This document shows, piece after piece, positions 15,555 to 24,327 of a stretch of DNA of 45,751 bases. How positions within the stretch are numbered: the first letter of the stretch is position 1; each line of letters opens with the position of its first letter. The notes under the pieces were generated by a model. It had not been told where the DNA came from, ran no database searches, and saw nothing but the letters and a program-made list of their open reading frames with translations. Location of the stretch: positions 1-45,751 of IMG/VR virus record IMGVR_UViG_3300025316_000025; one strand, 5' to 3'. The translations under genes were made by a program, and so were the position numbers. The stretch comes from a virus.

Positions 15555-17740
15555 GTTCAACATTAACATATAATGGCATTAGTTTACCATTTGTAAAAAC
15601 TGAGAAGTTTGACCAGGAAGTAGTTTATAGTACAGATGGCGTGGATAATTTATACACCAAAGTTACTATTGGTGTTGGTTGCGTTCTCTCTCCATGTTTA
15701 TTCAATGGAATGAGTGTATCTTCTTGGGTAAATGCCGTTAAGCCTAATTTAATGGTTCGTGGCGGGCAGCTTTATTATATGGTGGATGGTTGTTATGTTA
15801 TGCAACCTAATGTCACAGCCGTTGGATCAACCACTTATAATGCCACTATTGATTATAGTTATACGCCTGATGGACACGCCGCTACAACCTCTCCAAATAC
15901 ATCTACGCTTGGTGTTGCCTTTGCAGCACCCGCAGACGCTAAACTTGGGCCATTTCCTCAAAGATTTGATGTGCGAAGAATTGAGGGCAACACTTGGTTG
16001 GCTTATTATGAAATTGTAACTTATTTGCCTTATTGTAGAACTAGTGCTGCACCGCCTTATGTTTTGTCCAATCGTTGGGGTACTACGGTTAATATTGATG
16101 AAGATTATTATTTAACAAGAATAATTGATGGCACTCTTGTCATTAACGGGCAGTATGCCAATCAAACAAAACAATGGGGAGGCACAGAAGATTTCCCTAT
16201 TGATGTGACAATGGAGAGAATTGTTGGGCAAAATATTATTCTTCCACCTTGTCCTCATCGTTGGAAGCGTGAGTCTATTGATATTATTAGGAGTTCTGAC
16301 GGTTTGACTCTTACTTATAAAATCACCGACAAACAACTTTATACGGCTATTCCACGACCAGCTACAAGAATTGATGCTCAATATACCGAGACAAGTGGAA
16401 CTAAAGATTTCGCTCTTATGAACATGATGGTGTGCGAAATCCAAGTTACAGTTTATGGAGAACCAAACGCTAATTGGAATCCAAAAGGAACAATAGATAA
16501 TAGTGGTAATGTAACCTGGGACGCAAACGGTGGATTGGATTATAATAAATACAATCTAATGACGCTTATGTTCCAGGTAGTTCTGAGCAGAATACCATTC
16601 CCATTCTTATTGTCGGATGCAAAACAAGGATTTGATGATGGTAATTTTAATAAATACATTATTCAATATTTTCAAATGAAGGAAGATGTATTTAAGCCAA
16701 TCGTTGGCTGCACCGTCAGAGCATTGCGTCCAAGACTTTATAATGCCCAAACGATTGCTAATATAACCAAAGTAGGAAATCCTCAAGGTATTTATGGTTT
16801 AACCACCATTGGCAGCACGATTCTATTGGCTGATTGTATCAATGATATAGCAAGACAGCCTGAGAATATGTTGAATTATGGTCAATTCTTATTGGCTGCA
16901 CAGAGCCTTAATACGGTTGGTGGTTCTGGTGTAGGGACGGATAATCCATTTAGCACTTTAACTCCTTCTCAATTAGCTTCGGCTATTATGTATCCCTGCG
17001 ATGAAACTGGAAGAAATATAAATGTTTCTTTGGCTTCTTCTAATACGGCACTTGGCAGCACAGCTATTTCTGTTCAACAAGTTACTTATGCTGCACCAGG
17101 GAAACAAGATGCTAATGCTGCGGCTATGAAAGATATTACAAATGAAGGAAGATATTATTCCAAAGAACAATATAAGAATCCATTTACTGAATACACGATT
17201 GATGTGCAATATCTAACTAATAATGGATATATCCAGCTTCCCATTATGTATGACGCTTATCCTATTGGATCAACGCCAGCTACGGGTTGTGTGATTGCTC
17301 AAACTTCGGCTGGATATACTAAGAAAGTATGCCACTGGAAAGCATCCAGACTTAATCAATGGCCCATGATTCCACGACCAGATGATATTGAGCATGGTTA
17401 TGGGAAACTCGCTGGTGACACTGTTGCTTCGGCTGTAACCGATAAGCTATTAGATTATCATATTACTTTTGCTGATTCATTCTTGATGCAGGATGGTATT
17501 AGTAGAAAATATGAAGTTGCTGGTGTTTATGAATGTGCTATGAAGAAACGACTACAGTGGGATCAAAGTCAATTCCACTTACCAACCTGCGTTAATCCCA
17601 TTACATCTGATGTGTGGGAAACGACAACGGCATCTGTCAGTATTGGTTCTGCTTCCGCTTTCCCGAATACATTGTTTGTCAGCGGTGTTGTGGGATATAG
17701 TGCGAGTGGCCCAGGTGGTGGAAACCCGAATACACCTTAA
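15551..17740 (+). CDS. Large tail/baseplate protein
   Basis: The 729-residue beta-rich protein opens MSSTLTYNGISLPFVKTEKF, resembling the start of phage tail proteins that wrap the tube (SLPFV/TKT-type openings). It continues with many Thr, Tyr, Asn and Pro and no membrane segment. Position after the tape measure fits a distal tail or baseplate hub component. A specific family (Dit, Tal) is not recognised. RBS AGAGGAAT lies within the preceding gene's end. Confidence 0.65.
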   Translation: MSSTLTYNGISLPFVKTEKFDQEVVYSTDGVDNLYTKVTIGVGCVLSPCLFNGMSVSSWVNAVKPNLMVRGGQLYYMVDGCYVMQPNVTAVGSTTYNATIDYSYTPDGHAATTSPNTSTLGVAFAAPADAKLGPFPQRFDVRRIEGNTWLAYYEIVTYLPYCRTSAAPPYVLSNRWGTTVNIDEDYYLTRIIDGTLVINGQYANQTKQWGGTEDFPIDVTMERIVGQNIILPPCPHRWKRESIDIIRSSDGLTLTYKITDKQLYTAIPRPATRIDAQYTETSGTKDFALMNMMVCEIQVTVYGEPNANWNPKGTIDNSGNVTWDANGGLDYNKYNLMTLMFQVVLSRIPFPFLLSDAKQGFDDGNFNKYIIQYFQMKEDVFKPIVGCTVRALRPRLYNAQTIANITKVGNPQGIYGLTTIGSTILLADCINDIARQPENMLNYGQFLLAAQSLNTVGGSGVGTDNPFSTLTPSQLASAIMYPCDETGRNINVSLASSNTALGSTAISVQQVTYAAPGKQDANAAAMKDITNEGRYYSKEQYKNPFTEYTIDVQYLTNNGYIQLPIMYDAYPIGSTPATGCVIAQTSAGYTKKVCHWKASRLNQWPMIPRPDDIEHGYGKLAGDTVASAVTDKLLDYHITFADSFLMQDGISRKYEVAGVYECAMKKRLQWDQSQFHLPTCVNPITSDVWETTTASVSIGSASAFPNTLFVSGVVGYSASGPGGGNPNTP

Positions 17741-17747
17741 TGGAGAA

Positions 17748-17954
17748 ATGAAATTGGATTTTTTAGAAAAACAAGAAATAAACGATTTAATTAAAAAGTA
17801 TCAATGCGAGAGGGATTCGCAGATTATTTTGGATAATTTATGTAGCTCTGGAAGGGTGAATAAAGCCAAAATGAACCGATCTGGATTAAATGATAAAAAT
17901 ATTCAAGCGGCTATGACTAGATTACGCTTGGCACTACACCCTTATAAGGATTAA
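17748..17954 (+). CDS. Small hydrophilic tail-region protein
   Basis: The 68-residue protein starts at ATG 17748 behind TGGAG. It is helical and charged (MKLDFLEKQEINDLIKKYQC) and ends with TRLRLALHPYKD. The upstream extension of the ORF belongs to the shadow of the preceding gene, so the short start is preferred. No family recognised. Confidence 0.6.
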   Translation: MKLDFLEKQEINDLIKKYQCERDSQIILDNLCSSGRVNKAKMNRSGLNDKNIQAAMTRLRLALHPYKD

Positions 17955-17956
17955 AT

Positions 17957-18466
17957 ATGGACACAAATAATTTGTTAAAAGGCTTTTTGGGAGCATTGAG
18001 AACTTCCATCGTAACGGGTGGTTTATTCAAAGATATTTGTTGCCAGTTGAGTCTATGGGAAGGCGATGATACACAATACCCACAAGGAAGTCCTATCTTA
18101 GAGATTATCCCAGGACAATTTAATACTTTGTCTTGGGACGAAGGTGGCGGGGTATATGATACGGCTCTAAGAGGGGAAATCCAATTCAGGATCATCGTTA
18201 TGAATGTTCTGGATTTTGTTCAGACTGATAGTAATGTTATGACTTCTACCAGTCAGACGCTCGGTATTTATGAACTTGGCGATCAGTTAATTGCCGAATT
18301 GCAGATGTTAAATCTTTGTGATAATGCTGGAAACAGTTATTTAGTAGAGCCTTTTAGAATTAAATCTATTGGTAAACCACAAAGATTAGAGAAGCATCCA
18401 GAGTGGGTAATATTAAATCTAAGGTTTGAAGCTACGATCTGTCAGACGATTATTGGAGTAACCTAA
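17957..18466 (+). CDS. Tail-region structural protein, unknown
   Basis: The 169-residue protein begins MDTNNLLKGFLGALRTSI. It has mixed alpha/beta character with conserved-looking segments LEIIPGQFNTLSWDEGGGVY and VILNLRFEATIC. It lies between baseplate-size genes and shares a base with the next start (TAATGAG), so it is translated in the tail operon. A tail-completion or baseplate wedge role is a guess from position. Confidence 0.55.
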   Translation: MDTNNLLKGFLGALRTSIVTGGLFKDICCQLSLWEGDDTQYPQGSPILEIIPGQFNTLSWDEGGGVYDTALRGEIQFRIIVMNVLDFVQTDSNVMTSTSQTLGIYELGDQLIAELQMLNLCDNAGNSYLVEPFRIKSIGKPQRLEKHPEWVILNLRFEATICQTIIGVT

Positions 18467-20424
18467 TGAGTCTCAACTGTCTTTTATCTTATGGGGATTA
18501 TCCCGCCGTACTCCCAACCAAAGAACTTTTGGATTGGATTGAGAAAAATAATTGCTTGCGGGATATGGAATGGCAGCAACCGCCAAGAAGTTTTCCTGGT
18601 GCGGCTACAGATACTACATTTGAGCTATTTACCAAAGATTTACCTCCTATTGAATTAAATAAACTTTATTATCCTTCTTCTGGTATTTTGAATTGGGGTT
18701 ATGTTTATCTGGTATTTGATGGCAAAACATTGGAGGCTATGAAGAAAGCGTCCATACCTAATGCCATTACAATGATGCCCGCTGATGATAATGCTATTGT
18801 TTTCCAAAATATGTATCTTCTTGTGTCTATGCCATTGGTAGATGTGGGTAAAGGGCAAAGCGGAAGAACCACAGGAGATATTAAAAATACAAATTATAAA
18901 GACGATGAAACGCTTCATATTTGTTTATTTGTAGATGAGCGTTGGTATTACGCACAATACGCCAGGGCTGTAGAAGTAAATAATATTCCTACCAGTTGGC
19001 GGGCTTTGTTAGATAGTCTGTTGGGTGCTTGCGGTATTACTATTCCACCAGCTAATTATCCTACCATTAAAACCGAGTATGGATTCCCTTCTCAATATGC
19101 CGACTGGATGGAAATATTTCAATATAACTCTGCGGTCATGTTAAATGCTGCTTTGTATAATTGCGGTTTAATTTTAGTAAGGCATATAGATGGCTATTAC
19201 AGCTTAAATACATTGGAAAAGGCTATAGAAATAGAATCTCTAATTACTTATGATAATTATTATCTTCGTGCTGGCGGTGATTGGAGTAGGAATGGAAGGG
19301 CTAATTATTTTCTTACAATGGTGCCATCCAGTGTGACTTGTTGGTTTCCTATTTGGGATCAAAATATTGAATATTACAACAATACAGCATTTGGCCCTCA
19401 ACCATCTAATTTATTCCCGCCCGCTGCTCCTGGTTGGTTACAGCAATATTCTAATGTGGAAGGATTATACCATTTAAGAAGTCCCATTGGAGAAACATAT
19501 TATTATCCAGTTACAGTCAGTGTTAATGATGCTTTAGTATCTATTAACGATGGTGATGCGACAACCGCTATTACAGCCAGTGGTGTAGGCAATAAAGTAT
19601 TTCGTTGTATGGCACGGGCATATCAAGTGGATTATGACCATGAACATGATAAATATAATGCCACTAATAAGGATTGTTTGACCAAACTAGCCTCCCAAAT
19701 AACGATTGATTATGTCAATCGTAGAATGTGGAGTATGAACCAAGAAGTTTGGAACTTAATGGTGCCGCCTTATGACCAAGCCGACACTTACCACGATAAA
19801 ATAAGTGGTTGGAACTCATATATTTATTATATGGGCTATGACGATGCCTGGACTAAGATTGTTGGTAATCCTTCCAATGTAGAATACGAACAAATGATGC
19901 AGGATATTGACTGTGGAAGTTCTTCTTCCAGCAGCAGTTCTTCTTCAAGTTCAAGTAGTTCAAGTAGCTCGTCAAGTTCATCCAGTAGTTCTTCGTCAAG
20001 TTCTGGTGGCTGTCAAACAGTCTGCGTTGTGTGGGCTGATTATCACAAATCTTATCCTTACAACCCGCCTGGGACATATACCAGTACCGATTGTAAAACA
20101 TGGACAAGATTGGATGGTAATTATACGATCACTGGTTCTGGCGGAGTTTGGACTTTAACCACCGTTTGCGATCCTACAAAGACTTGGATTGGAACAGGTG
20201 CGGGAACGCCTTACTATGGAGTTTATACCAGCACTTTTGGTTCAGCTAATGTAAGCATTGGTTCTTGTAACAATAATGCTTGTTCCTGTGCAATTAAAAT
20301 GACCACTACTGGCATCTGTGGATTTTGTTTTGACGCTTATGGAAGGATGGTAGGAATGTGGCAGGGATCAAATTGGGTGCCAGTTTTGAACCCATGTTGT
20401 CCTGATCCTGGCTTCCCAAGTTAA
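18466..20424 (+). CDS. Large tail protein with 29-residue poly-serine linker
   Basis: The 652-residue protein has an N-terminal domain of about 480 residues, rich in Tyr, Trp and Asn, that resembles a receptor-side baseplate or fibre protein. Then come Ser485-Ser513, 29 serines in a row, and a Cys-rich C-terminal domain of about 135 residues (CSCAIKMTTTGICGFC, PCCPDPGF). The serine tract uses all six serine codons, so it is kept at protein level and is not a DNA slippage product. It may be a flexible or O-glycosylated linker; three glycosyltransferase-type genes follow directly. Confidence 0.7.
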   Translation: MSLNCLLSYGDYPAVLPTKELLDWIEKNNCLRDMEWQQPPRSFPGAATDTTFELFTKDLPPIELNKLYYPSSGILNWGYVYLVFDGKTLEAMKKASIPNAITMMPADDNAIVFQNMYLLVSMPLVDVGKGQSGRTTGDIKNTNYKDDETLHICLFVDERWYYAQYARAVEVNNIPTSWRALLDSLLGACGITIPPANYPTIKTEYGFPSQYADWMEIFQYNSAVMLNAALYNCGLILVRHIDGYYSLNTLEKAIEIESLITYDNYYLRAGGDWSRNGRANYFLTMVPSSVTCWFPIWDQNIEYYNNTAFGPQPSNLFPPAAPGWLQQYSNVEGLYHLRSPIGETYYYPVTVSVNDALVSINDGDATTAITASGVGNKVFRCMARAYQVDYDHEHDKYNATNKDCLTKLASQITIDYVNRRMWSMNQEVWNLMVPPYDQADTYHDKISGWNSYIYYMGYDDAWTKIVGNPSNVEYEQMMQDIDCGSSSSSSSSSSSSSSSSSSSSSSSSSSSSSGGCQTVCVVWADYHKSYPYNPPGTYTSTDCKTWTRLDGNYTITGSGGVWTLTTVCDPTKTWIGTGAGTPYYGVYTSTFGSANVSIGSCNNNACSCAIKMTTTGICGFCFDAYGRMVGMWQGSNWVPVLNPCCPDPGFPS

Positions 20425-20426
20425 TT

Positions 20427-20975
20427 ATGAATATACAAGTTTATGTAATGAGTAGGGGCGAACCACCTTGTCATAATTTAGCTCGGTGGTTGTCTCAATT
20501 CCCTGATTGGAAATACGGAAGTCAAGATTATGGTATAGATCACGCCCGTAATCAAAATATACGCAGATTCTTGACTGAGGATGTTTCTAATGGGAAAGAT
20601 TATTTATTGATGGTGGATACGGATATGGTGCCATGTCCTACAACAAATAATATTTTAACCAGTATGGGCGAACTTATTTATTGTGGATATGTAGATCGTC
20701 ACGGCACTACTGGACACGCTGGTAATGGAGATTTTGGTGCGGCTTTCTTTCGTGTTGGTAAAAATTTATTACAAACTATGCCCGATCCTTGGTTCAAGAT
20801 GGAATATAAAGATGGGAAAAGGGTGGAATGTGAATGTAATTACTTTAGGAAAGCAGCAGAGAGAACGGGTATTTACTCTAAAATGGTAGGAGTGGTAGGA
20901 CACCAACAAACTTGTGTTTTAATACCACAGGCAAATGAAGCTGGATATGAATTAGCCTGGGAAGAATATTTATGA
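20427..20975 (+). CDS. Glycosyltransferase-like, GT-A fold with DTD motif
   Basis: The 182-residue protein has an N-terminal strand (MNIQVYVMSRGEPP), a DHARNQNIRRFL segment and the metal-binding motif LLMVDTDMVP, typical of small phage GT-A enzymes. The closing half has GDFGAAFFRV and several cysteines. It begins two bases after the poly-serine tail gene and overlaps the GT25 gene by ATGA, so the three are probably one translational unit. Donor and acceptor are unknown. Confidence 0.7.
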   Translation: MNIQVYVMSRGEPPCHNLARWLSQFPDWKYGSQDYGIDHARNQNIRRFLTEDVSNGKDYLLMVDTDMVPCPTTNNILTSMGELIYCGYVDRHGTTGHAGNGDFGAAFFRVGKNLLQTMPDPWFKMEYKDGKRVECECNYFRKAAERTGIYSKMVGVVGHQQTCVLIPQANEAGYELAWEEYL

Positions 20976-21625
20976 GTTTTTTTGATCGTATTGTTTTAAT
21001 AAATCTGCCGCAAAGACTTGATAAAAGAATGTCGGCATTACAACAAACGGCATATTGGGGATTACCTCAACCAACAATATTCCCTGCTATTTGGGGCGAT
21101 GGATTAAAAATTCCCGATTGGTGGAAAGAAGGCGGGCCAGCTTTTGGATGCCGAGCAAGTCATTTGGCTATTTTAACAAAAGCCATTGATGATGGAATAG
21201 AAAAGTTATTTATTGTTGAAGATGATCTGCTTTTATGCAGAAATTTTGAGAATAAATTCACGCATTTCATGGCGAAGGTCAATCAGTTTCATTGGGATTG
21301 TTTGATGATTGGCGGTCAGCACTATGAGTCAGAACCAGAGCCAATAATGGAGGGGGTGGTTAAATGTACGAACACTCAACGAACTCACGCCTATGCCGTT
21401 CAAGGTGAATTTATAAAACTGCTCAGAGATATGTGGGCAGAGGAAAAGACTGGTCATATAGATTGGAGAATGGGGCCATTTTGTGCCAAATATAACACTT
21501 ATGCTCCAAATCCTTTCTTAATTGGTCAGTCTGGTGGTGTTAGTGATATAACTAATAGGGATGATGGAAATAGATTCTGGAATCCTGTATCCAGACCAAA
21601 ACATATTTTAGCGAGGCAAACATAA
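20972..21625 (+). CDS. Glycosyltransferase family 25 (LPS type)
   Basis: The 217-residue protein shows the ordered GT25 signatures: IVLINLPQRLDKR at residues 7-19, GCRASHLAIL at 59-68, the acidic IVEDDLLL at 81-88, and a THAYAV-type segment in the second half. These enzymes transfer sugars, often galactose, to lipopolysaccharide or protein glycans. It lies between two other GT-like genes and ends with TAATG overlap, indicating coupled translation. Confidence 0.85.
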   Translation: MSFFDRIVLINLPQRLDKRMSALQQTAYWGLPQPTIFPAIWGDGLKIPDWWKEGGPAFGCRASHLAILTKAIDDGIEKLFIVEDDLLLCRNFENKFTHFMAKVNQFHWDCLMIGGQHYESEPEPIMEGVVKCTNTQRTHAYAVQGEFIKLLRDMWAEEKTGHIDWRMGPFCAKYNTYAPNPFLIGQSGGVSDITNRDDGNRFWNPVSRPKHILARQT

Positions 21626-21879
21626 TGCCACATTTACCACCACCAAAAACAACCATAGTTATAGATGATCGGGTGACTCTGCCTCCTGTGGAAGAACCAG
21701 TGAAGCGTAGGTTTGAAATTAAAAGATTGATTCAGACCCCAGGTTTTTTAAGTACGCTTCCAGAGGAATTGGCACAGAGGGTTAGAGATATATTTAGTGG
21801 TTGCGGCTGTCATACCGAGCCTAAAGTGACCGCTATATTACCCGAAATTCAGGGGTATATAGATGCACTTACCAACTAA
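21625..21879 (+). CDS. Small hypothetical protein in glycan cluster
   Basis: The 84-residue protein has a Pro-rich N-terminus (PHLPPPKTTIVIDDRVTLPP), a basic middle and a CGCH cluster (SGCGCHTEPKV). Start and stop both overlap neighbouring genes. Its end contains the octamer CTATATTA at 21833-21840, 23 bases before the next gene's ATG. No family is recognised. Confidence 0.55.
   Translation: MPHLPPPKTTIVIDDRVTLPPVEEPVKRRFEIKRLIQTPGFLSTLPEELAQRVRDIFSGCGCHTEPKVTAILPEIQGYIDALTN
21833..21840 (+). promoter_or_regulatory. CTATATTA copy inside coding sequence
   Basis: The octamer occurs within the preceding small gene, 22 bases before ATG 21863, with AGGGG between them. The distance would suit a promoter for the following gene, but the bases also encode amino acids (AIL), so chance is possible. 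Confidence 0.25.
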
Positions 21880-22585
21880 AAAAATAAAAATTGATCCCTA
21901 TGAGCGTATTAAAACCGATAATTGGTTCTGCGATGAGGTTCTACATCGCAAAAGAACGCCTGTTAAATCATTAGAAGTCTGGTGGCATTGTGCTAATATG
22001 CCAGGATCAGCCCATATTATTGAAGAACAATTAGCTCTAATCAATAAAATTCATCTTCCTAATGTCCACGCAGTAGTCTTGGGTGAGAATATAATCAAAG
22101 ATTCTAAGATCAAAATAGAATATCATTCTAATGATTTTGGATTATATGAGAACCCAACGCTGCAAAGGTTATGGGAATCAGCAAGAAATGATCCCGACAA
22201 GGGATTCATTTATTTCCACACCAAGGGGGCTAGTTCGCCGTTTGACGCTGTTAAAGCTAATTGGCGTAAAGTTATGACCGAAGCATTGATAATGCCTTGG
22301 CGGGCTAATTATGAAGCCCTGAATGAGAATGATTTAATTGGCTGCAACTGGCAAAATAACTGCCACTTCCCAGGAAACTTTTGGATGGCAAGAGGGGATT
22401 GGATCAGCCATTTAGATAGTCCAGAGCAATACCGAGCAGAGCATCAATATATGTGGTTCGCTGGACAGCCCTGGAATCGTATGCACGCTGAGTGTTGGAT
22501 TGGGAGTCGCCATTACCACGCAGTTAAATCTTTATTATGTATGTATGAATGGTGGGAATCATTCGCTCGTAGAGGAATGAAATAA
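21863..22585 (+). CDS. Glycosyltransferase-like protein (rhamnan-synthesis type)
   Basis: The 240-residue protein has the pattern FIYFHTKGASSP followed by a GNFWMARGDWI segment. These features are shared by a group of bacterial and phage sugar transferases with HTKG and FWxAR motifs. The start ATG 21863 lies within the preceding gene behind AGGGG. It is the last rightward gene before the leftward block; the leftward terminator follows its stop directly. Donor and acceptor are unknown. Confidence 0.65.
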   Translation: MHLPTKKIKIDPYERIKTDNWFCDEVLHRKRTPVKSLEVWWHCANMPGSAHIIEEQLALINKIHLPNVHAVVLGENIIKDSKIKIEYHSNDFGLYENPTLQRLWESARNDPDKGFIYFHTKGASSPFDAVKANWRKVMTEALIMPWRANYEALNENDLIGCNWQNNCHFPGNFWMARGDWISHLDSPEQYRAEHQYMWFAGQPWNRMHAECWIGSRHYHAVKSLLCMYEWWESFARRGMK

Positions 22586-22616
22586 AAAACGGTGTAGGAA
22601 TCCATCCCTACACCGT
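22583..22616 (-). terminator. Terminator of the leftward block
   Basis: A perfect 10-bp stem (22589-22598 with 22607-22616, 8-base loop) is followed on the minus strand by a T-run (22584-22589). No T-run follows on the plus strand, so it mainly ends leftward transcription, immediately beyond the stop of the converging rightward gene. Confidence 0.88.
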
Positions 22617-22632
22617 CCAGAAAGGAACACGC

Positions 22633-22833
22633 TTACAGTAATCCTTTTTTTCTATCTTCCATCAATTTCTGCTTCCATTCGCTGAATGACATTGAGCAAC
22701 GCTTCTGGTGTTCCTCATCCTCTTTTCTTGCTCTCTGTTGAAATTCATAATAAAGTTTCCGTTCATCGTCCGTCATAGGTCTGTCCATTCGTTCAACTCC
22801 TGCAACCAAAGGTATAAATATCTCAAAGATCAT
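22633..22833 (-). CDS. Small protein, hydrophobic start and charged tail
   Basis: The 66-residue ORF is read from ATG 22833 (MIFEIFIPLVAGVERMDRP); an upstream TTG is less likely. The remainder is a highly charged helix (ERKLYYEFQQRARKEDEEH). It overlaps the end of the small membrane protein upstream by six bases. It is the last gene before the leftward terminator. Function unknown. Confidence 0.5.
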   Translation of the reverse strand: MIFEIFIPLVAGVERMDRPMTDDERKLYYEFQQRARKEDEEHQKRCSMSFSEWKQKLMEDRKKGLL

Positions 22834-22837
22834 GGTA

Positions 22838-22942
22838 TTATCCAAAAATTAGCCATAGGACTAAAATTAACAATCCAATAGGTGGGCAAATAATTACCCA
22901 AAGAATAACCATAATAAACATGAATCCATCATTGCCGTTCAT
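22838..22942 (-). CDS. 34-residue membrane protein
   Basis: A very small ORF starts at ATG 22942, sharing a base with the upstream stop (TAATG) behind AGAAAGGA. After MNGNDGFMF the rest is almost entirely hydrophobic (IMVILWVIICPPIGLLILVL), giving one long or two short membrane spans. The overlap and RBS support translation. Its role could be toxic or regulatory at the membrane, but this is unknown. Confidence 0.55.
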   Translation of the reverse strand: MNGNDGFMFIMVILWVIICPPIGLLILVLWLIFG

Positions 22943-23301
22943 TATTGATCCTTTCTATTAAGAAGTTCAATAGTCTCTTGTGGTGCGTTATGCTCACGCA
23001 TAAATTTCAACAAGAATGTATGATCTTCATTGGGCTTTTCAGCGATTATCTTTCTGGCAAATATACAGCTTTCAATCACAGCATTATGCGATTGGTCAGT
23101 CCCAAGACTGGCATCTTTAATTACCTGGAAGTGGGCAATAGCTTCATCTAACCGAGCAACGGTCAAAAGATTTTTATCTTTTAATGTTGTTATTTCAATT
23201 CCTGAGACTCCAATCTTAAAAGCGGGACTACCATCTTTGTTTTTTGCAGATGCCAAAACATAAATGACAATGATTATAATGAGAACAATAATAATCCACA
23301 T
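22942..23301 (-). CDS. Membrane-anchored small protein
   Basis: Reading from ATG 23301 (RBS AGAAAGGT) gives 119 residues: a membrane segment at residues 1-18 (MWIIIVLIIIIVIYVLAS), then a soluble domain with helices. The longer ORF from 23355 would translate the intergenic hairpin and is not favoured. A single N-terminal anchor with a cytoplasmic or periplasmic domain is expected. No family is recognised. Confidence 0.6.
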   Translation of the reverse strand: MWIIIVLIIIIVIYVLASAKNKDGSPAFKIGVSGIEITTLKDKNLLTVARLDEAIAHFQVIKDASLGTDQSHNAVIESCIFARKIIAEKPNEDHTFLLKFMREHNAPQETIELLNRKDQ

Positions 23302-23327
23302 TTTATTGACCTTTCTGTTAAGACCAC

Positions 23328-23349
23328 AAGGGAGAATCCATTCTCCCTT
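23328..23349 (-). other. Intergenic hairpin
   Basis: A perfect 9-bp stem (AAGGGAGAA with TTCTCCCTT) and 4-base loop lies between 23364 and 23301. There is no T-run on the minus strand, so it is more likely an mRNA-stabilising or processing hairpin than a terminator. Confidence 0.6.
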
Positions 23350-23363
23350 TTCCAACGCCCACC

Positions 23364-23819
23364 CTACACAACCGCATCATATTCGGTTTGACGGGGAACA
23401 TACTGATAGAACGGCTTGCTAATCTGTCGGCTATGCAACTTCATATAACCGTCACCAACACGGAACACACCAATGATCCCAATGAACCCATCAGAGACAC
23501 CCTCTGCGATCAATTCATCAAGCACATAGGTTTCATAGGGCATCGGCTGGCGAATCTCCAACTCTGCCTGGACGACCTCAAACCGCACTCCACCCAATTT
23601 GAGGCTGCTGTAGCACTTCTCCAAGATCAACTCAAAGAAGCCCTCAAAGTCACCGTTGGGAAATTCTTTGTTTCCCTTACGGTACTGTTCCTCCGCATAG
23701 GTATAAGGCGACTCACCCTTCCAGTGAGCCAGAAGCACAGTCCTAAAGTTCTGGATCAATGCCTCTCCAAAAACTGCCTTCATACTCTCCAAATCCACCA
23801 CTTTCTTCAACTTACTCAT
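23364..23819 (-). CDS. Hypothetical early protein
   Basis: The 151-residue protein begins MSKLKKVVDLESMKAVFGEA. Its codon use appears richer in G+C than neighbouring genes. It has mixed alpha/beta character (GGVRFEVVQAELEIRQPMPY, DGFIGIIGVFRVGDGYMKL). It is the first gene behind the consensus promoter at 23872-23900 and so is probably well expressed early. No family is recognised. Confidence 0.6.
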   Translation of the reverse strand: MSKLKKVVDLESMKAVFGEALIQNFRTVLLAHWKGESPYTYAEEQYRKGNKEFPNGDFEGFFELILEKCYSSLKLGGVRFEVVQAELEIRQPMPYETYVLDELIAEGVSDGFIGIIGVFRVGDGYMKLHSRQISKPFYQYVPRQTEYDAVV

Positions 23820-23845
23820 CTTTCGTTCCTTTCCTGATTGAACTC

Positions 23846-23862
23846 AGCACAACCATTGTGCT
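23846..23862. promoter_or_regulatory. Palindromic operator candidate
   Basis: AGCACAA-CCA-TTGTGCT is a perfect 7-3-7 inverted repeat that covers the expected transcription start region of the promoter at 23872-23900. A half copy (AGCACAA) lies at the same distance downstream of the related promoter at 25255-25283. A repressor, for example one of the ribbon-helix-helix proteins encoded here, could bind. Confidence 0.5.
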
Positions 23863-23871
23863 TCTACATAT

Positions 23872-23900
23872 ATTATAGCATGATTACACTGTAATGTCAA
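23872..23900 (-). promoter_or_regulatory. Consensus sigma70-type promoter (leftward)
   Basis: On the minus strand -35 TTGACA (23900-23895) is separated by exactly 17 bases from -10 TATAAT (23877-23872). Both hexamers are perfect. It reads into the gene at 23819 and thus can serve the last part of the leftward block independently of phage factors. Confidence 0.92.
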
Positions 23901-23946
23901 CTGGTTTTAGGTGTCAGAAAAAAGAAAATAGATTGTGGCTATTTTT

Positions 23947-24312
23947 TTACCGCTGATAGTGGGGATTGTCTGGATCAACCAACTGCAAGCCTGTGACCGT
24001 TTTACCCAAATCGTCACTGGTATATACGGATACGGGTTCGCTCGGTTGTGTCTCTGGCACCAGCCTCATAGAGTAATGAGGTTGGCTACGCAGACGATCC
24101 AATTCATAGGTTAGTTCTGTTTCCAGCGGCGTTAAAGTTTCCATACAAAATCGTTTTACGCCGTAACCAGACTGAGCCACCAACATTTTGCGGCAAACTT
24201 CCGCCATTGATACTGTCCGATTTTCTATTTTGCTCTGGACGCTCGCCATAGTTTCCAAATGGTTACGCAAACCATCGTCCATAGGAATATTGATTGTTTT
24301 CTTCTTAGCCAT
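23947..24312 (-). CDS. Ribbon-helix-helix-like DNA-binding protein
   Basis: The 121-residue protein begins MAKKKTINIPMDDGLRNHLE, the short strand plus helix of a ribbon-helix-helix domain. A second helix (VSMAEVCRKMLVAQ) follows after a linker. The C-terminal half is Pro/Asp/Thr-rich and probably binds a partner. RBS GGAGAAAAT precedes ATG 24312. It is a plausible dimeric repressor of early promoters nearby, including the palindrome at 23846. Confidence 0.6.
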   Translation of the reverse strand: MAKKKTINIPMDDGLRNHLETMASVQSKIENRTVSMAEVCRKMLVAQSGYGVKRFCMETLTPLETELTYELDRLRSQPHYSMRLVPETQPSEPVSVYTSDDLGKTVTGLQLVDPDNPHYQR

Positions 24313-24327
24313 ATATATTTTCTCCGA

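Noticed and set aside
19918-20004. Poly-serine tract as a simple microsatellite
   Set aside because: All six serine codons are mixed, so no short DNA repeat unit exists.
19907-20158. Other-frame ORFs across the poly-serine region
   Set aside because: Shadows of the 18466-20424 gene with no ribosome-binding site and unnatural composition.
22589-22616. Terminator for the rightward glycosyltransferase gene
   Set aside because: There is no T-run on the plus strand; the tract is on the minus side only, though weak bidirectional action is possible.
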